This document shows, piece by piece, positions 1-8,630 of a stretch of DNA of 35,192 nt. Position 1 is the stretch's first letter. Each line of letters starts with the position of its first letter. The notes beneath the pieces were generated by a model. That model saw only the letters and a program-made list of their open reading frames with translations, searched no databases and was not told the DNA's origin. Both the position numbers and the translations under genes were made by a program. The DNA comes from Campylobacterales bacterium (GTDB taxonomy: Bacteria > Campylobacterota > Campylobacteria > Campylobacterales > Campylobacteraceae): the NCBI GenBank assembly GCA_014859645.1, contig JACUTV010000014.1, positions 1 through 35,192 on the forward strand, written 5' to 3'.

Positions 1-602
1 TCTTCCCCAAACTGTATCCTCGAAGCCACAAACATCGTGGGCTGGTTCTCATTGGGCACGTAAGATTGCATGTCGGCAAAAATAGGCCGAGGGCTTTGCA
101 GGGCTTCTTTCCAAAGCTTGGCAAGAGGGTTGGTTGCGTTTGCGCTCAAGCTCATGCCCAAATCGCTCCGCTTTGCAGCGGTGTACATCACGTGCCCGTA
201 CACAGGGTCAAGCACGTACACGTCCCCGTATCCGTAATCCCTCTGATAGGTTTTCAAAAAAGCGTCATGGCGGGCGGTTTTAAACTTCAACGAAGGGTGG
301 TCTATGGGAAAAACATCCTGCGCGCCAATCTCGGCCCGACGGTAAATGTACAACAAATCATGCACAACAGTATGAAACTCATCAAGCTGGGCAAGGGCGC
401 GAATCCCCGCCTCTTGATCACTAAAAAACTTTTCCAAGAAAAAGCGTTTCATGTCCCGTGCAACGGTGAGTTTTTCATAGTTTTTTTGAATCAACACGTC
501 ACGGGTTTTATAAGAAGAAACCATCATCACACACACCGACGACACCCCAAGTGCCACCAACACCAACAATGCCATTTGCATTCTCAACGAAAACCGATTC
601 AT
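1..602 (-). CDS. methyl-accepting chemotaxis protein or related dCache sensor, N-terminal part (runs off left edge)
   Basis: About 200 codons are open from an ATG at 602 to the window edge, with a strong ribosome site (GGAGGT) four bases upstream. The protein starts MNRFSLRMQMALL, with one membrane segment at about residues 8-28, followed by a periplasmic-looking region with a coiled start. The stretch LDPVYGHVMYT, then a segment ending in PTMFVASRI, resembles the double-Cache ligand-binding domain of chemoreceptors and sensor kinases. The output domain is outside the window, so receptor, kinase and cyclase cannot be told apart. An opposite-strand open frame at 66-644 is its shadow. No clear promoter box was found in the T-rich spacer upstream. 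Confidence 0.75.
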   Translation of the reverse strand, partial: MNRFSLRMQMALLVLVALGVSSVCVMMVSSYKTRDVLIQKNYEKLTVARDMKRFFLEKFFSDQEAGIRALAQLDEFHTVVHDLLYIYRRAEIGAQDVFPIDHPSLKFKTARHDAFLKTYQRDYGYGDVYVLDPVYGHVMYTAAKRSDLGMSLSANATNPLAKLWKEALQSPRPIFADMQSYVPNENQPTMFVASRIQFGE

Positions 603-823
603 CCTACCTCCAGACATTCAAGCACTTCTGTGTCGTTTAATTAAACCATATTTTTCACCAATTTTTTCAAAAATCTGGTCAAAAAAAATACAATTTGATT
701 ACAATAATGCCAAAAACATACGCACTCTTTTTTTCATACCACTTAAGGCTATCAAACGCCACAGGTTTATCATATTTCTAGCCCCTAAGCAAAAATTTTA
801 CGCACTTTTTACCCAAGCCTCTG

Positions 824-829
824 TACAAT
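824..829 (+). promoter_or_regulatory. probable -10 box of the fatty acid-CoA ligase gene
   Basis: TGTACAAT places a TACAAT box about 30 bases before the ATG at 859, preceded by A/T-rich runs at 791-810 of the kind that often replace a -35 box in Campylobacterota. The leader would be about 23 nt and contains the ribosome site CAGGAG at 848-853. The rest of the 603-858 spacer is AT-rich with no other feature seen. Confidence 0.4.
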
Positions 830-858
830 GGCTACCATTAATCCACACAGGAGCGTCT

Positions 859-2460
859 ATGAGTCCTTCATACCCCCTACTGATAACCTCTTTACTGCAA
901 CACCCCATTGCCAGCAACCCTGACCAAGAAATCATCTACCACGCCACGCGGCTAACCTACACCCAGTTTCACGCCCGCGTGTGCCAGCTTGCCAACACCC
1001 TCACACGCATGGGCGTGAAGCAAGGCGACACGGTTGCGGTGATGGATTACGACTCCAACCGTTACTTAGAGTGCTATTTTGCGGTGCCGATGATTGGGGC
1101 GGTTTTGCACACCATCAACGTGCGCCTAAGCCCCGAACAAATCCTCTACACCATCGACCACGCCGAAGATGATGTCATCTTGGTCCACCACGATTTTCTC
1201 CCCATCCTAGAGCAAATCCGCGGCCGCATCGACACGGCAAAGCACTTCATCCTCCTTTGTGAAACAGGGGAGATTCCCGCAACGTCAGTAGAGATCGCAG
1301 GAGAATACGAAGCCTTGCTGGCCCAAGAACCCGCCACCTACACCTTTCCTCGTTTTGATGAAAACACCCGCGCGACGACTTTTTACACCACGGGCACTAC
1401 TGGCATGCCCAAAGGCGTCTATTTTTCCCACCGCCAACTGGTCCTTCACACCCTCACTGTCGCGGCGACCATGGGTTCTGCCCTTGGGCAAAATTTTCAT
1501 CAAAATGACGTTTACATGCCCATCACACCCATGTTTCACGTCCACGCGTGGGGTTTTCCTTACATCGCCACTTTTATGGGCATCAAGCAAGTGTATCCAG
1601 GCAAATACGTCCCCGACACCTTGGTGGAACTCCTCGTCAAAGAAAAAGTCACCTTTTCCCACTGCGTGCCGACTATCTTGCACATGCTTGCCCAAACCGC
1701 CGCGTACCAAGAAGCCGATTTGTCCCGTTGGAAAGTGGTCATCGGAGGAGCAACCTTACCCAAAGCCATGTGCCTCGCCGCCCTTAAAAAAGGTATCGAC
1801 ATCTTCACAGGGTATGGCATGAGCGAAACCTGTCCTATCCTCACCCTCGCCCAACTCACCCCGCAGATGCTTGCCCAACCCCTTGACACCCAAGCCGCAC
1901 TGCGTGCCAAAACAGGGCGACCCATCGGTCTTGTGGACATCAAAATCGTCGATGAAGCCATGGAGGAAGTCCCTGCCCACACCCCAGGCGAACTGGTAGT
2001 GCGCGCCCCTTGGCTCACGCAAGCTTACTTTAAAGACACCAAAAACAGCGAAGCGCTGTGGGCGGGCGGGTACTTGCACACGGGCGACGTGGCCTACAAA
2101 GACGAAGAAGGGTTTTTTAAAATCACCGACCGCTCCAAAGACATCATCAAAATCGGCGGCGAGTGGGTGAGTTCATTGGAACTTGAAGACATCATCATGC
2201 AACATTCCGAAGTCAAAGAAGTCGCCGTCATCGGCATCGACGATGAGCGGTGGGGTGAGCGTCCCCTTGCCCTTGTGGTGCCTAAATCGCACATCCACGA
2301 AGGGCTTGAAAAAGAGCTCATGCACCACACCAAAGAGTACATCAAAAAAGGAGTCATTGCCCGCGAAGGGATGCTGGTCAAAATCGTTTTTGTAGAAAGC
2401 ATCGCCAAAACCAGTGTGGGAAAAATCGACAAAAAAACCCTCAGGTCCTTGCACCGCTAA
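859..2460 (+). CDS. AMP-forming fatty acid-CoA ligase (AlkK/DmdB-like)
   Basis: A 533-residue ANL-superfamily adenylating enzyme that activates a carboxylic acid with ATP and loads it on CoA. Visible motifs are the phosphate loop TTGTTGMPKG (about 177-186), GYGMSET (318-324), HTGD (407-410), the hinge region DRSKDIIKIGGEW (424-436) and the C-terminal catalytic lysine in SVGKIDKK (about K522). The segment FHVHAWGFP (226-234) is typical of the medium/long-chain and 3-methylmercaptopropionate-CoA ligase branch. Length is normal and the start has a good ribosome site (CAGGAG). It appears to be a single-gene unit, closed by a pair of TTACATGTAA palindromes. Exact substrate cannot be read from the sequence. 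Confidence 0.88.
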   Translation: MSPSYPLLITSLLQHPIASNPDQEIIYHATRLTYTQFHARVCQLANTLTRMGVKQGDTVAVMDYDSNRYLECYFAVPMIGAVLHTINVRLSPEQILYTIDHAEDDVILVHHDFLPILEQIRGRIDTAKHFILLCETGEIPATSVEIAGEYEALLAQEPATYTFPRFDENTRATTFYTTGTTGMPKGVYFSHRQLVLHTLTVAATMGSALGQNFHQNDVYMPITPMFHVHAWGFPYIATFMGIKQVYPGKYVPDTLVELLVKEKVTFSHCVPTILHMLAQTAAYQEADLSRWKVVIGGATLPKAMCLAALKKGIDIFTGYGMSETCPILTLAQLTPQMLAQPLDTQAALRAKTGRPIGLVDIKIVDEAMEEVPAHTPGELVVRAPWLTQAYFKDTKNSEALWAGGYLHTGDVAYKDEEGFFKITDRSKDIIKIGGEWVSSLELEDIIMQHSEVKEVAVIGIDDERWGERPLALVVPKSHIHEGLEKELMHHTKEYIKKGVIAREGMLVKIVFVESIAKTSVGKIDKKTLRSLHR

Positions 2461-2463
2461 GGG

Positions 2464-2486
2464 TTACATGTAAGCCTTACATGTAA
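2464..2486. repeat. two copies of the TTACATGTAA palindrome, possible terminator
   Basis: Exact copies lie at 2464-2473 and 2477-2486 with GCC between them, just after the ligase stop codon. As RNA they could fold into a 10-bp stem with a 3-nt loop, or into two small self-stems, followed by AGGTTTT. A terminator role is inferred; the repeat itself is seen directly. Confidence 0.7.
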
Positions 2487-2536
2487 AGGTTTTCTGAACT
2501 TATCAGACAATAATTATCCCTTTAAGTGAGGGCAAT

Positions 2537-2565
2537 GATAATGGGGTATAATGCGCCCCATTATC
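2537..2565 (+). promoter_or_regulatory. promoter with -10 box inside a perfect 10-bp inverted repeat (operator)
   Basis: GATAATGGGG (2537-2546) is inverted exactly as CCCCATTATC (2556-2565), with a 9-bp spacer that contains a perfect TATAAT at 2547-2552. A repressor bound here would cover the RNA polymerase site of the efflux operon. A further half-site ATTATCCC lies at 2513-2520. TetR- or MarR-type repressors of efflux pumps bind palindromes of this kind, but no regulator gene is adjacent, so the protein is unknown. Confidence 0.7.
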
Positions 2566-2586
2566 GTCTCGTGTGGGAGGCAGACT

Positions 2587-3927
2587 GTGAAACGATTTTT
2601 ACTCCTTTTGTGGGTTCCCGTGCTTGTGTGGAGCGCGCCCCTAACGCACCTTCGCTTAGAAGATGCTCTTGTTTTACTGCAAGAACGCAACCCTGAACTT
2701 GTGGTTTCAAGTTTTGAAGCGCAACTGCGTAGCCTCGATGTTTCTCTCGTGGAAGCCAGTGCGTGGGGCAGTGTAGACCTTGTGCAAACGGCTACGCGTT
2801 CCAACGATGCCATGAATGTCTTTGGGTTTAAACTCCAAAGCCGCGAAGCTACATTTCAAGATTTTGGCTTTGCAGACTTTGATAGCACCAACCCCAACGT
2901 CTTACATGTAAAGTCCGATGACCTCAACCATCCCAAAGCGCGCAACCATTTTAGCACCGCCGTTGAACTGCGCGTGCCTCTTTACACAGGCGGAAGGCGT
3001 GCTACTAGCCAACACCTCGCCCAAACCTTTCACGCCCTTAGTCGCCTTGATACCCAAAGCCTTTTAGCGGAAAAAATCCTCGAACTCAAACGCAGTTTTT
3101 ATGCCCTTTCCTTATTGCACGACCAAGAGGCCACCTTAAATGTTTTACTTGAAAATACCCGCACCCTTGAACGCACCGCAGTAGCCATGCACGAAGAAGG
3201 GTACGCCACATCCACAGATGTACTGGAAGTAGAAGCGCGTTTGGCTGCAGTTTCAAGGATGCTCTACGACACCCAAGCCAATGCCCGCTTGTTGTTACAT
3301 GTACTCTCTTTTTTGCTCGACCAAGAGGTAGTTTCCATCGCCCCTAGCTTGCCTGCGTTGCAAGCGCCTAGCGCACTTCCAAAGGAGACGTTGGACGTGC
3401 AAAAAGCCGCCCTTGGCACACAGATTGGCTCCTTGGGCGTGAAGCTCAACCAAGCTTCTTACCTGCCTACCGTTGGCCTTTTGGGACAGTACGGCTGGAG
3501 TGGAAAAGAGGCCCTTGAACTCTCTTCACGCAACGATGCGTACACGGTGGGGGTAGAGTTTCGTTGGAACCTCTTTCAAGGAGGCGGACACAGCATCGCT
3601 TTGGAAAAAGCGCACCTTGCCCATCTCAAAAGCCAACACCAACTTTCCCTTGCCAAACAAGGCACCGCCCTTGCCTTTGCCAAGCTTCACACCCAACTTG
3701 CCCAACACGATCACCAACTTCAAAGCCTTGAAGCCGAACGCGCCCTTTTTGAACGCATTTACGACCACCACGTAGGACGCTACCACGAAAACCTCGCCTC
3801 CATGAGCGACGTGCTTACTAAACATGCCGAACTTTTAGGCAAAATCTTGGAGCACAACGCGGCCAAAAACAAGCGGGTCGAAACCCTGCTTTCCCTTGAA
3901 AAACTTTCCCACGGAGCCCGCCCATGA
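2587..3927 (+). CDS. TolC-family outer membrane efflux protein
   Basis: A 446-residue outer membrane channel subunit for a tripartite pump. The chosen start is GTG at 2587, six bases after GGGAGG (2575-2580). The ATG at 2551 overlaps the -10 box and would lack a leader. The mature protein follows a short signal peptide (MKRFLLLLWVPVLVWSA). Two long helical repeats with alternating polar and hydrophobic heptads, broken by short strand segments such as ELRVPLYTGGRR and VEFRWNLFQGGGHS, are the usual OEP-domain pattern. First gene of the efflux operon; it overlaps the adaptor gene by 4 bp. It carries one exact TTACATGTAA copy (2902) and one near copy (3295), both read as Leu-His-Val. Confidence 0.88.
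   Translation: MKRFLLLLWVPVLVWSAPLTHLRLEDALVLLQERNPELVVSSFEAQLRSLDVSLVEASAWGSVDLVQTATRSNDAMNVFGFKLQSREATFQDFGFADFDSTNPNVLHVKSDDLNHPKARNHFSTAVELRVPLYTGGRRATSQHLAQTFHALSRLDTQSLLAEKILELKRSFYALSLLHDQEATLNVLLENTRTLERTAVAMHEEGYATSTDVLEVEARLAAVSRMLYDTQANARLLLHVLSFLLDQEVVSIAPSLPALQAPSALPKETLDVQKAALGTQIGSLGVKLNQASYLPTVGLLGQYGWSGKEALELSSRNDAYTVGVEFRWNLFQGGGHSIALEKAHLAHLKSQHQLSLAKQGTALAFAKLHTQLAQHDHQLQSLEAERALFERIYDHHVGRYHENLASMSDVLTKHAELLGKILEHNAAKNKRVETLLSLEKLSHGARP
2902..2911. repeat. TTACATGTAA palindrome inside the TolC-like gene
   Basis: Exact copy read in frame as Leu-His-Val-Lys in a loop-like, non-conserved part of the protein. Confidence 0.8.
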
Positions 3928-4700
3928 AATCCTTTGTTCTCTTTTTCCTCCTCTTTTCCTCTGTTTTTGGCGACACCCTTTCTCTCTCTGGCACCGTCGT
4001 TTCGGAGCGCGAAATCACCATCACGAGCCGTTCCACGGGCTTTATTAAGCGCATCCATGTAGAAGAAGGTCAAAATGTCCGCAAAGGGGACGTGCTCTAT
4101 GAGATTGACACCAACGAACTCGACCAGTCCAAACGCCAAGTGGAGCTTTCCATCGCCGCGGCTACCTTGTCGTGGCAAATGCACCTCAACCAACTTCACA
4201 ATGCTTCGCTCAACCTTGCCCGCCACCAACGCCTCTACGCCAAAGCCATGGTCGCGAAAGCCGAGGTAGAACACCTAGAACTTTCCGTGAAAAATCTCCA
4301 AGCTATGACAGACATCGCCGCCAAACAAATCGACCAAGCCAAAGCACAGCTTGCCACCTTGATGCACCAATACGCCTACCTCACCATCCAAGCCCCCCAT
4401 GATGGCCTCGTTACGCAAAAATACTTGCGCGAAGGGGAGATGGCCATGCCAGGCGTGCCCGCCTTGCGCCTTGTTGACATGGAAAGTTTGCGCATCCACG
4501 CCCAACTGCCCGAAAGCTACCTCTCCCATGTTCGCGTTGGAAGTACAGTAGAAGTGGAGATTCCAGCCCTTGGACTCCTCACCCAAGGCACCGTGGAAGC
4601 CATCATTCCTGTTGCGGCCACCCACACCTTTAAACTCAAAATTGCTTTTGAGGGCACAGCATACCCAGGGATGTTTGCCCGTGTTGGATTAGAGCAATGA
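3924..4700 (+). CDS. periplasmic adaptor (membrane fusion protein) of an RND efflux pump
   Basis: A 258-residue HlyD/AcrA-type adaptor, short for the family. Signal peptide at 1-16 (MKSFVLFFLLFSSVFG). The lipoyl half-motif GFIKRIHVEEGQNVRKGDVL (about 34-53) and its partner YLTIQAPHDGLVTQKYLREG flank an alpha-hairpin of about 90 residues, followed by a beta-barrel with LRIHAQLPESYL. It lacks the extended membrane-proximal domain of longer adaptors. The start ATG overlaps the TolC stop, and its own stop TGA overlaps the ATG of the pump gene, so the genes are translationally coupled. It would bridge the inner-membrane pump and the outer-membrane channel. Confidence 0.87.
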   Translation: MKSFVLFFLLFSSVFGDTLSLSGTVVSEREITITSRSTGFIKRIHVEEGQNVRKGDVLYEIDTNELDQSKRQVELSIAAATLSWQMHLNQLHNASLNLARHQRLYAKAMVAKAEVEHLELSVKNLQAMTDIAAKQIDQAKAQLATLMHQYAYLTIQAPHDGLVTQKYLREGEMAMPGVPALRLVDMESLRIHAQLPESYLSHVRVGSTVEVEIPALGLLTQGTVEAIIPVAATHTFKLKIAFEGTAYPGMFARVGLEQ

Positions 4701-6277
4701 ACCAACCTCTCCAACCTCACACCATTGCAGGGCGCATTGCCGCGGCGTTTTTACACAATCCGCTCACATTACTTTTAGGCATCACCTTGCTCTTGCTAGG
4801 CTACTTGGCCCTCGTGATTACCCCGCGCGAAGAAGACCCGCAGATTGCCATCAGTGGTGGGACTATCATGGTTATGCTTCCTGGTGCCTCTCCCGAAGAA
4901 ATACGCAACGTCATCATCCAACCCCTTGAACGCAAAATCAAAGAAATCCAAGGGGTTGAGCACATCTACGGGGTCGCCATGCAAAACATGGGCATGCTCA
5001 ACGTCATGTACACCATTGGGGAAGACCGCGAAACTTCTAACGTCAAGCTTTACGACAAAGTCATGCAAAACATGGACCAACTTCCTAGAGGCGCCCTTGC
5101 CCCTCTAGTGCGACCTTTTGATATTGACATTGACATCCCTATCCTCTCTATTGCTTTTTACCTTAAACCTGATTCTCCCCTTGATTATGTGGGGCTAACC
5201 CAACGTGTCGATGCGGTACGCTCTCGCCTTGGCAGTGTAGAAAACCTTGCCAAGATGGAAATCAAAGGGGGAGCAAAAGAGCAATACAACATCCTTGTTG
5301 ATGCCCACAAGCTCTCCTTTTACGGCCTCTCTTTAGGGCAAGTTGCTACCCAGCTTGACGCGCTTCTTTCCAAAAACCCCGACATGGAAGCGCGCACCAA
5401 GGAGGGCGAACTGGTTGTTTTTGGCGTACAAGGGGTACTTGAAGACAAAGTCCAACTCCAACACCTCATCGTCGCCTTGCACCAAGGGGCACCCGTTTAC
5501 CTCCAAGACATTGCCACTATCACCCAAAGCGAAGCGGTACAAACCTTTGAACGCGCCTACGTGTACCTCTCCGACACCCTTGAAACTTCCCACCGTCAAG
5601 TCACCCTCACCCTCTCCAAGTTGCGCGGATCCAACGCCGTCGTCATCGCCAAAGAGGTGCTTGAAAGCCTTGAGGGCATGGAAGAACTCTTTGCCAAAGA
5701 AGGTATAGGCACCCTTGTAACTCGAAATTACGGCACGCGCGCAGACGAGGCGGTGAACGGTTTGGTGAGCAATCTTGCCGTTTCTATTGTGATTATTTCC
5801 CTTTTGTTGGTCTTTACCCTTGGCTGGCGCGAGTCGCTCATCGTAACCTTTTTAGTGCCTGCTATCTTTGCAGTCACGCTGTTTGTGGCTTACTTGGGTG
5901 ACCAGACCATCAACCGCATCACCTTGTTTGCCTTCTTGCTCAGCCTTGGTATCTTGGTAGACGCGGCGATTATTGTCATCGAAAACATTCACCGCCACTT
6001 GCACATCAAAACCTCCACCGCCATCTCAATGGACACCATTATCATCGAAGCCACCGATGAAATCAGTGCGCCCACCAACATCGCTACCATCGCCATCGTG
6101 CTTACCATGGTGCCCATGGCGTTTGTGGGGCAAATGATGGGGCAGTTTATGCGCCCTATTCCCCTTAACGTGCCAGTGACCATCCTTGCTTCCTTGGTGA
6201 TTGCCTACATTTTTGCCCCCTATTTGGCACGCAGAATCCTCAAACGCACCCTCAAAGGAGGCTCCCATGAAGTTTGA
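4697..6277 (+). CDS. RND efflux pump, N-terminal half as a separate protein
   Basis: A 526-residue protein matching only the first half of an RND permease: TM1 at about 21-38, a periplasmic porter domain (GATIMVMLPGASPEEI-like segment at about 54-70), then TM2-TM6 from about residue 355. TM4 reads LGILVDAAIIVIENI: the first aspartate of the usual Asp-Asp proton relay is present, the second is alanine, as in heavy-metal RND pumps such as CusA. It ends after TM6 with RRILKRTLKGGSHEV. The next gene starts within its last 11 bp and encodes the other half. Both halves should be needed for function; the split seems natural rather than a decayed frame. Confidence 0.85.
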   Translation: MNQPLQPHTIAGRIAAAFLHNPLTLLLGITLLLLGYLALVITPREEDPQIAISGGTIMVMLPGASPEEIRNVIIQPLERKIKEIQGVEHIYGVAMQNMGMLNVMYTIGEDRETSNVKLYDKVMQNMDQLPRGALAPLVRPFDIDIDIPILSIAFYLKPDSPLDYVGLTQRVDAVRSRLGSVENLAKMEIKGGAKEQYNILVDAHKLSFYGLSLGQVATQLDALLSKNPDMEARTKEGELVVFGVQGVLEDKVQLQHLIVALHQGAPVYLQDIATITQSEAVQTFERAYVYLSDTLETSHRQVTLTLSKLRGSNAVVIAKEVLESLEGMEELFAKEGIGTLVTRNYGTRADEAVNGLVSNLAVSIVIISLLLVFTLGWRESLIVTFLVPAIFAVTLFVAYLGDQTINRITLFAFLLSLGILVDAAIIVIENIHRHLHIKTSTAISMDTIIIEATDEISAPTNIATIAIVLTMVPMAFVGQMMGQFMRPIPLNVPVTILASLVIAYIFAPYLARRILKRTLKGGSHEV

Positions 6278-7919
6278 GCGTTGGCTTTTGAGGATTTTGG
6301 CCTCGCCTTTTAAAAAACGCACCGTCATTGGCGTAACACTGCTCGCCTTTGTGGGTTCCCTTTGGATGTTTCCTTCCCAACTGGTCAAAGCCAAAATGCT
6401 TCCGGGTAAAAGTGCCGACACCTTTTCGGTGTATGTGGATTTGCCCAAAGGGAGTTCCCATGTGCAAACCTCAGCGGTAACCCAATGCGTCACTTCCTTA
6501 CTCTCCCTTGAACCTCATGTGCGTTCTATGAGTGTGTATGCGGGCATGGGCGCACCCCTTGATTACGCGGGGCTTGTTAAAGGTTCGGGGTTAAAGCGAG
6601 GTGAGCATGTGGCGGAGATTGTCGTTAACCTTACGGATAAAACGACGCGCGAGGAAGCCAGTTTTGCGTTAGTCCACCGCGTGCGCCCTGTGGTGCAACA
6701 CGACTGCGAACCTCTTGTGGAAGGAACGCGCATCAAGATGGTCGAAGAACCCGCTGGCCCGCCTACCCTTGCGGCCATTGTGGTGGAACTGTACGGGGAA
6801 AATGACGCGCTATTGCGGGAGTTAAACGCCCACGTCCAAGAAGTCTTGCGCGGCACGCCTGGCCTTGTGGATGTGGACACCCTCGAAGAAGCCGCCCATG
6901 ACACCTTTACCCTCGAAATAGACGCGGCGCGCGTACTGAGCACGGGCGTTGACCTCAAACAAGTACACGACATTGTCTATCTTGCGTATGAAGGTACTCA
7001 GGTTGCTGCCCAAAACCGTGGGGATTCTTACACGCAAGTGCCTCTGTTTTTGCGCCTTGACGCACCCCATACCTCCTTACATGTAAAGAGTGCTAACGCC
7101 TTGCACGCACGCCTTGCTTCCTTGCACCTGCACACCAATACGGGCGCGTTGGTACCCGTGAGTGAACTGGTGCGCATCGTGCCTAGTCGCTTGGCACCTA
7201 CGCTCTTTTCCAAAAACCTTCGGCGGATGCACACGGTGGTGGCCGAAACCGACCTTGTCTCCCAAGTGTACCCTTTGTTAGAAGCCAGAAGCCGCCTCAA
7301 AGAGGTGCTTGGCGCTTCGTACACCATCACCAACGGCTCGCTTTTTGACTTAAAACTCGTCCACAAAGCAACGGGCGAACCCATCGAACTGGTGTGGGAT
7401 GGGGAGATGAAAGTGACTATGGACACCTTTGCTGACCTTGGCGGCGCGTTTATTGCCGCGCTTGTGGTTATCTTTTTGCTGATGGTGGTCTATTACAAAA
7501 GTTTTGCGTTGGGCGGCATCATCTTGCTGGGGAGTTTTTTGTCTATCATCGGCGTTATTGTGGGGCATTGGATTATGGATATTTTCACCCACACCACCTT
7601 TTTCCTTACCGCCACGTCGCTCATAGGCTTCATCGCCCTTATGGGCATTAACTCGCGCAATTCCCTGCTCATCATCGATTTTGCTAAAAGCATGATGGAC
7701 GCGGGAATGCCCAAACGCAACGCCATCGCCCACTCAGCGGCAACGCGGGCAAAGCCTATTTTCCTCACAGCTATCACCGTCGTACTCGCTAGCGCGATGC
7801 TTGCCCTTGACCCCATCTTTGGAGGCCTTGGCGTCGCGCTCATCTTTGGAACCATGGCTTCGGTGATTGTCTCGTTGGTATTTGTGCCGGTGTTGCTCGA
7901 CCAAAGCCCTGCCATCTAG
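6267..7919 (+). CDS. RND efflux pump, C-terminal half as a separate protein
   Basis: 550 residues, read from ATG 6267 after a strong AAAGGAGG site; an upstream frame extension to 6201 has no ribosome site. It begins with TM7 (about 20-40), then the second porter domain, then TM8-TM12 from about residue 395. TM10 reads INSRNSLLIIDFAK, where AcrB has the relay lysine (K940) in AAKNAILIVEFAK; here it is arginine. Together with the upstream half the total is about 1076 residues, the normal size of one RND monomer. It carries one exact TTACATGTAA (7077), read Leu-His-Val-Lys. Last gene of the efflux operon, followed by a hairpin terminator. Substrate unknown. Confidence 0.85.
   Translation: MKFERWLLRILASPFKKRTVIGVTLLAFVGSLWMFPSQLVKAKMLPGKSADTFSVYVDLPKGSSHVQTSAVTQCVTSLLSLEPHVRSMSVYAGMGAPLDYAGLVKGSGLKRGEHVAEIVVNLTDKTTREEASFALVHRVRPVVQHDCEPLVEGTRIKMVEEPAGPPTLAAIVVELYGENDALLRELNAHVQEVLRGTPGLVDVDTLEEAAHDTFTLEIDAARVLSTGVDLKQVHDIVYLAYEGTQVAAQNRGDSYTQVPLFLRLDAPHTSLHVKSANALHARLASLHLHTNTGALVPVSELVRIVPSRLAPTLFSKNLRRMHTVVAETDLVSQVYPLLEARSRLKEVLGASYTITNGSLFDLKLVHKATGEPIELVWDGEMKVTMDTFADLGGAFIAALVVIFLLMVVYYKSFALGGIILLGSFLSIIGVIVGHWIMDIFTHTTFFLTATSLIGFIALMGINSRNSLLIIDFAKSMMDAGMPKRNAIAHSAATRAKPIFLTAITVVLASAMLALDPIFGGLGVALIFGTMASVIVSLVFVPVLLDQSPAI
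7077..7086. repeat. TTACATGTAA palindrome inside the RND C-half gene
   Basis: Exact copy, in frame as Leu-His-Val-Lys in the second porter domain. Confidence 0.8.
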
Positions 7920-7942
7920 GCAAAAAGAGTCGTACTATCGTG

Positions 7943-7983
7943 GCTTACATGTAAGGCGTGTGCTTTACATGTAAGCTCTTTTT
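7943..7983 (+). terminator. rho-independent terminator built from two TTACATGTAA copies
   Basis: GCTTACATGTAA (7943-7954) and TTACATGTAAGC (7965-7976) pair as a perfect 12-bp stem with a 10-nt loop, followed by TCTTTTTTC. It sits 23 bp after the efflux operon stop and before the rsmG promoter. Both arms contain an exact copy of the repeated palindrome (7945-7954, 7965-7974). Confidence 0.75.
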
Positions 7984-8017
7984 CTTGCCTCGCAGAAAAG
8001 CCTAAACCTCCTTTTGT

Positions 8018-8023
8018 TATAAT
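8018..8023 (+). promoter_or_regulatory. -10 box of the rsmG-htpX operon
   Basis: A perfect TATAAT about 28 bp before the rsmG start. The ATG at 8022 lies inside this box, which rules it out as the gene start. Confidence 0.65.
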
Positions 8024-8051
8024 GGTGCGATTTGACAACAAGGGAGTATAC

Positions 8052-8630
8052 ATGGCGTGGCTAGACCCGTTAAACGCGTATCCGTTGCCTGCGGATTTTG
8101 CTTCAAAAGCCGAAGCGTACAGTACGTTGCTTTTGACGTACAACAAAACGCACAATATTTCGGGCGCCAAAACCACCCAAGCGGTTGAGGAAAATATCCT
8201 CGATAGTCTTTACCCGCTCTTGTTCATGGAAGCGTGGCCAAACCGTTGCATCGACATTGGCAGTGGGGCAGGGTTTCCGGGCATCCCTTTGGCGCTTGCG
8301 TTGCCGCAGATGGAAGTACATTTGTTTGAACCTATCGCCAAAAAAAGTGCGTTTTTGCATCTGGTTAAAAGCGAACTTGGGCTTACAAACGTGGTGGTAA
8401 AAACTGAGCGTATTGAAGCGACGGAAGCCTTTCCTTGCGCGCTTATTTGCTCCCGCGCCGTGACCAACACCAAAGCCTTATTGTCCCTAGCTAAGGCGTT
8501 TATCACCCCCACTACCTGCGCCCTTTTGTACAAAGGTTCACGGGCCAACGAAGAGCTTGAGGGCTTTTCAAACTATACACTTTTTGAGCGCAACCAACGG
8601 CGCTATGTTCTTGTGAAGGAGTTGATGTGA
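8052..8630 (+). CDS. rsmG: 16S rRNA (guanine-N7)-methyltransferase RsmG
   Basis: A 192-residue SAM-dependent enzyme that methylates G527 of 16S rRNA. The SAM-binding motif CIDIGSGAGFPGIPLAL (about 66-82), the FEPIAKKSAFLH segment and CSRAVTN (about 138-144) are typical of RsmG (GidB). The ATG at 8052 follows GGGAGT at good spacing. First gene of a five-gene operon. Confidence 0.9.
   Translation: MAWLDPLNAYPLPADFASKAEAYSTLLLTYNKTHNISGAKTTQAVEENILDSLYPLLFMEAWPNRCIDIGSGAGFPGIPLALALPQMEVHLFEPIAKKSAFLHLVKSELGLTNVVVKTERIEATEAFPCALICSRAVTNTKALLSLAKAFITPTTCALLYKGSRANEELEGFSNYTLFERNQRRYVLVKELM

Noticed and set aside
66-644. 192-codon plus-strand open frame
   Set aside because: It is the shadow of the minus-strand chemoreceptor gene, which has a good ribosome site, a membrane anchor and Cache-like sequence.
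4697-7919. RND pump as a frameshifted pseudogene
   Set aside because: The first half ends cleanly after TM6, the second starts with its own strong ribosome site before TM7, and both are intact over their full length.
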